Origin: a bacterium
GTDB lineage: Bacteria; Babelota; Babeliae; Babelales; RVW-14
Assembly: GCA_030432505.1 (NCBI GenBank)
Contig: JAUIHA010000041.1
Location: 1-6,933, forward strand
Length of the DNA: 6,933 nt
Direction: 5' to 3'
Shown here in pieces: positions 4,881-6,933 of this stretch. The notes beneath the pieces are model-generated. The model did not search any database and was not told the origin of the DNA. It saw nothing but the letters and a program-made list of their open reading frames with translations. How positions within the stretch are numbered: position 1 is the first letter of the stretch; every line of letters starts with the position of its first letter. The translations under genes and the position numbers were made by a program.

Positions 4881-6869
4881 ATGGAACTATTTACCTATTT
4901 GTTGGTGTTTCTTTCGGTTGGCCTGGTTGGAATGATCTTTACCGGGGCTATTTTCAAAAAAGTTACAAGTTTTGAAAATCCAAATGAGCGGGCTGCTCAT
5001 ATTGCGCAATTGATTCGTAATGGTGCAATGACCTTCCTTCATAAAGAATACTCTATTCTTGCTGTTGTGATTACTGCAGCATTTATTATCCTCAGCATAG
5101 GATTTAACCTTGCTGCAGCATTTGCTTATACCTGTGGTGCATTGTCATCAATGTTTGCTGGTTATGTTGGTATGAAAGCTGCTACAAGAGCTAACGAAGC
5201 AACTACTATCGCGGCAAAAGAACAAGGTGAGCGTGCAGCATTCCTCACTGCCCTTCTTGGTGGTTCAGTTATGGGGTTTGTAGTAGCTAGTCTTGGTCTT
5301 CTTGGACTCGGCGTAATTTTCTATCTCTTCGTTGGCGCAAGCAGAATTGAATTTATCAGAGTTCTTACCTGCTTTGGTCTTGGTGCGAGTTCCATTGCAC
5401 TCTTTGCTCGTGTTGGTGGTGGTATCTATACAAAAGCTGCTGACGTTGGAGCTGACCTTGTAGGTAAAGTTGAAATGGGTATTCCTGAAGATGATCCACG
5501 TAACCCTGCGGTAATTGCAGATAACGTAGGTGACTGTGTTGGTGATACTGCTGGTATGGGTGCAGACATTTTTGAATCATACATAGCATCAGTTGTTGGT
5601 TCCATAGCACTTGCTCTTTCAGCATTTCCAGGACAACTTCATTATATTTCATTGCCTATTATGCTTTGTGCTATTGGTCTTGTTGCTTCTCTTCTTGGCT
5701 TAGCATCATCATTCATTTTTAAACTTAAAATTAGCGCGATGCTTCATAAAGCAGCGTATGTTTCTATTGCATTTTTTATTGCTGGTACGTACTTGTACTT
5801 GTCAATGATGGGTATGGACCTTACACTCTTTGGTTCAATTGCGCTTGGTGCAGCATCAGGTGTTATCATTGGTCTTGTAACTGACTATTACACAAGTGGT
5901 AAGCCAGTTAGAGAGCTTGCTGAAGCTTCAAAATCCGGCGCGGGTCCAAACCTTATTTATGGTTTCTCCATTGGTTTTGAATCTATTGTAATTCCAGTAT
6001 GCTCCATTGCACTTATCGTATTTATTTCATATGAATACTTTGGTGGTCTTTTTGGAGTATCACTTGCAGCTGTATCTCTTCTTGCAACTGTTGCGATCAC
6101 TATGTCAGTAGACGCATATGGTCCTATTGCAGATAACGCTGGTGGTATTTCAGAAATGTCCGGCTTTGGTCCAAATGTTCGTGCAATTACCGATAAACTT
6201 GACTCACTTGGTAATATGACAGCGGCACTTGGTAAAGGTTTTGCTATTGGTTCTGCTGTATTTGCGGCGCTTGCTATGTTTGCTGCGTACGCTGAAGAAG
6301 CACAAATTCCACACCTTGATCTTAAAGACCCTCTTATTATTACAGGTCTTTTCCTTGGTGCGACTCTACCTTACTTGATTTCAGCATTAACTATGCGTTC
6401 AGTTGGACGAGCAGCATGGAAGATGGTTTTAGAAGTTCGTCGTCAATTCCACGAAATTCCAGGTGTTATGGAAGGAACAAAAGAGCCTGATTATGAGCGT
6501 TGTATTGATATTAGTTCTCAATCAGCAATCATGGAAATGCTTCTTCCTGGTATTATTACCATCTTAGCTCCTATTGTTATAAAATTTGGTTTTGGTGCAA
6601 ACGGAAACATGGCACTTGGTGGCTTCCTTGCTGGTGCAACAGTTTCAGGTGTTGTTCTTGCGCTTACTATGGCTAACTGTGGTGGAGCTTGGGATAACGC
6701 GAAGAAACACATTGAAGCAGGTAACTGCGGTGGTAAAGGTTCTGACGCGCATAAAGCTGCAGTTGTTGGTGATACTCTTGGAGATCCGTTCAAAGATACT
6801 TCAGGACCCTCACTTAACATTCTTATTAAGCTTATGTCAGTGATCTCACTGCTTCTTGCAACTGTTTAA
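4881..6869 (+). CDS. hppA: Membrane-bound ion-translocating pyrophosphatase, predicted K+-dependent and probably Na+-transporting
   Basis: This enzyme hydrolyses pyrophosphate and uses the energy to move Na+ and/or H+ out across the cytoplasmic membrane. The 662-residue product has about 16 membrane segments, the family norm. Substrate and metal motifs: DVGADLVGKVE (188-198), EDDPRNP (203-209), DNVGDCVGD (214-222), GADIFES (227-233), DAYGPIADNAGGISEM (411-426), and the C-terminal GGKGSDAHKAAVVGDTLGDP (617-636) with FKDTSGPSLN (637-646). In GNMTAALGKG (444-453), Ala448 and Gly451 occupy the positions that are Lys and Thr in K+-independent enzymes, so K+ dependence is predicted. Glu232 in TM6 with no Glu four residues later fits the Na+-transporting clades. 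Cys219 replaces the usual Asn. I chose ATG 4881 because GGGAG lies 6 nt upstream (4870-4874), the protein then begins like its family, and a promoter sits inside the longer TTG-initiated frame from 4737. Codons are strongly biased (CTT for Leu, GGT for Gly), suggesting high expression. Confidence 0.96.
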   Translation: MELFTYLLVFLSVGLVGMIFTGAIFKKVTSFENPNERAAHIAQLIRNGAMTFLHKEYSILAVVITAAFIILSIGFNLAAAFAYTCGALSSMFAGYVGMKAATRANEATTIAAKEQGERAAFLTALLGGSVMGFVVASLGLLGLGVIFYLFVGASRIEFIRVLTCFGLGASSIALFARVGGGIYTKAADVGADLVGKVEMGIPEDDPRNPAVIADNVGDCVGDTAGMGADIFESYIASVVGSIALALSAFPGQLHYISLPIMLCAIGLVASLLGLASSFIFKLKISAMLHKAAYVSIAFFIAGTYLYLSMMGMDLTLFGSIALGAASGVIIGLVTDYYTSGKPVRELAEASKSGAGPNLIYGFSIGFESIVIPVCSIALIVFISYEYFGGLFGVSLAAVSLLATVAITMSVDAYGPIADNAGGISEMSGFGPNVRAITDKLDSLGNMTAALGKGFAIGSAVFAALAMFAAYAEEAQIPHLDLKDPLIITGLFLGATLPYLISALTMRSVGRAAWKMVLEVRRQFHEIPGVMEGTKEPDYERCIDISSQSAIMEMLLPGIITILAPIVIKFGFGANGNMALGGFLAGATVSGVVLALTMANCGGAWDNAKKHIEAGNCGGKGSDAHKAAVVGDTLGDPFKDTSGPSLNILIKLMSVISLLLATV

Positions 6870-6895
6870 TTGCAAAGAATGTTTTAAAATATTTT

Positions 6896-6924
6896 AGGGA
6901 TAGCATTACGCTATCCCTTTTTTT
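6896..6924 (+). terminator. Rho-independent terminator of the pyrophosphatase gene
   Basis: A perfect 8-bp stem GGGATAGC (6897-6904) and GCTATCCC (6910-6917) with the 5-nt loop ATTAC is followed by seven T (6918-6924). It begins 26 nt after the TAA stop and is a textbook intrinsic terminator, so the pyrophosphatase gene is probably monocistronic. Confidence 0.93.
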
Positions 6925-6933
6925 ATAAAAAGT

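Noticed and set aside
5365..5652. Open frame of 95 codons on the minus strand inside the pyrophosphatase gene
   Set aside because: It is antisense to a strongly conserved coding region; its Gln/His-rich composition is the mirror of biased codons such as CTT, GGT and GTT, and it resembles no protein.
6518..6820. Open frame of 100 codons on the minus strand inside the pyrophosphatase gene
   Set aside because: It lies opposite the conserved C-terminal catalytic motifs, has no Shine-Dalgarno or promoter of its own that I can see, and looks like a shadow frame.
1..6933. Search for mobile elements, CRISPR arrays, tRNA or rRNA genes, toxin-antitoxin or defence genes
   Set aside because: No transposase, integrase, regular short repeats, structured RNA gene or defence-type protein was visible on either strand; gaps between genes are all under 220 bp.

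Overview
This is a low-GC bacterial window with five protein-coding genes, almost fully coding. The layout is: the 3' part of gpmI (plus strand), then three minus-strand membrane-protein genes (two tandem APC-family amino acid permeases and a bioY biotin transporter), then a divergent plus-strand gene for a membrane-bound pyrophosphatase (HppA family) closed by a strong intrinsic terminator. I see no RNA genes, mobile elements, CRISPR arrays or phage genes.

Layout. Positions 1-1397 hold gpmI, cut by the left window edge; only about 17 N-terminal residues should be missing. Its last codons overlap by 11 bp the 3' end of the convergent permease gene at 1387-2658. That permease lies 16 bp downstream of a paralogous permease at 2675-3967, so the pair is probably co-transcribed from a promoter near 4025-4054. 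A 139-bp gap (3968-4106) carries that promoter and one or two imperfect hairpins that probably end the bioY transcript. bioY runs 4664 to 4107 from a GTG start with a good Shine-Dalgarno sequence. The 216-bp divergent region (4665-4880) contains a perfect 15-bp palindrome with 7-bp arms and a good sigma70-type promoter for the pyrophosphatase gene. That gene should start at ATG 4881, not at the upstream in-frame TTG at 4737.

Physiology (inference). The genes fit an organism that takes nutrients from its surroundings and economises on energy: amino acid import or exchange by two permeases, biotin scavenging by BioY with no biosynthesis genes in view, cofactor-independent glycolytic phosphoglycerate mutase, and an ion pump driven by waste pyrophosphate. 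This would suit a host-associated bacterium with a reduced genome, for example an intracellular lineage of the Dependentiae or Chlamydiae type. No taxonomic marker is present, so that placement is only a guess.

The most informative sequence-level points are the pyrophosphatase residues that predict a K+-dependent, probably Na+-transporting enzyme, an unusual Cys in its DNVGDxVGD motif, the divergence of the two permeases at substrate-site positions, and the palindrome between bioY and the pyrophosphatase gene. I found no convincing undescribed multi-gene system; the families here are all known.
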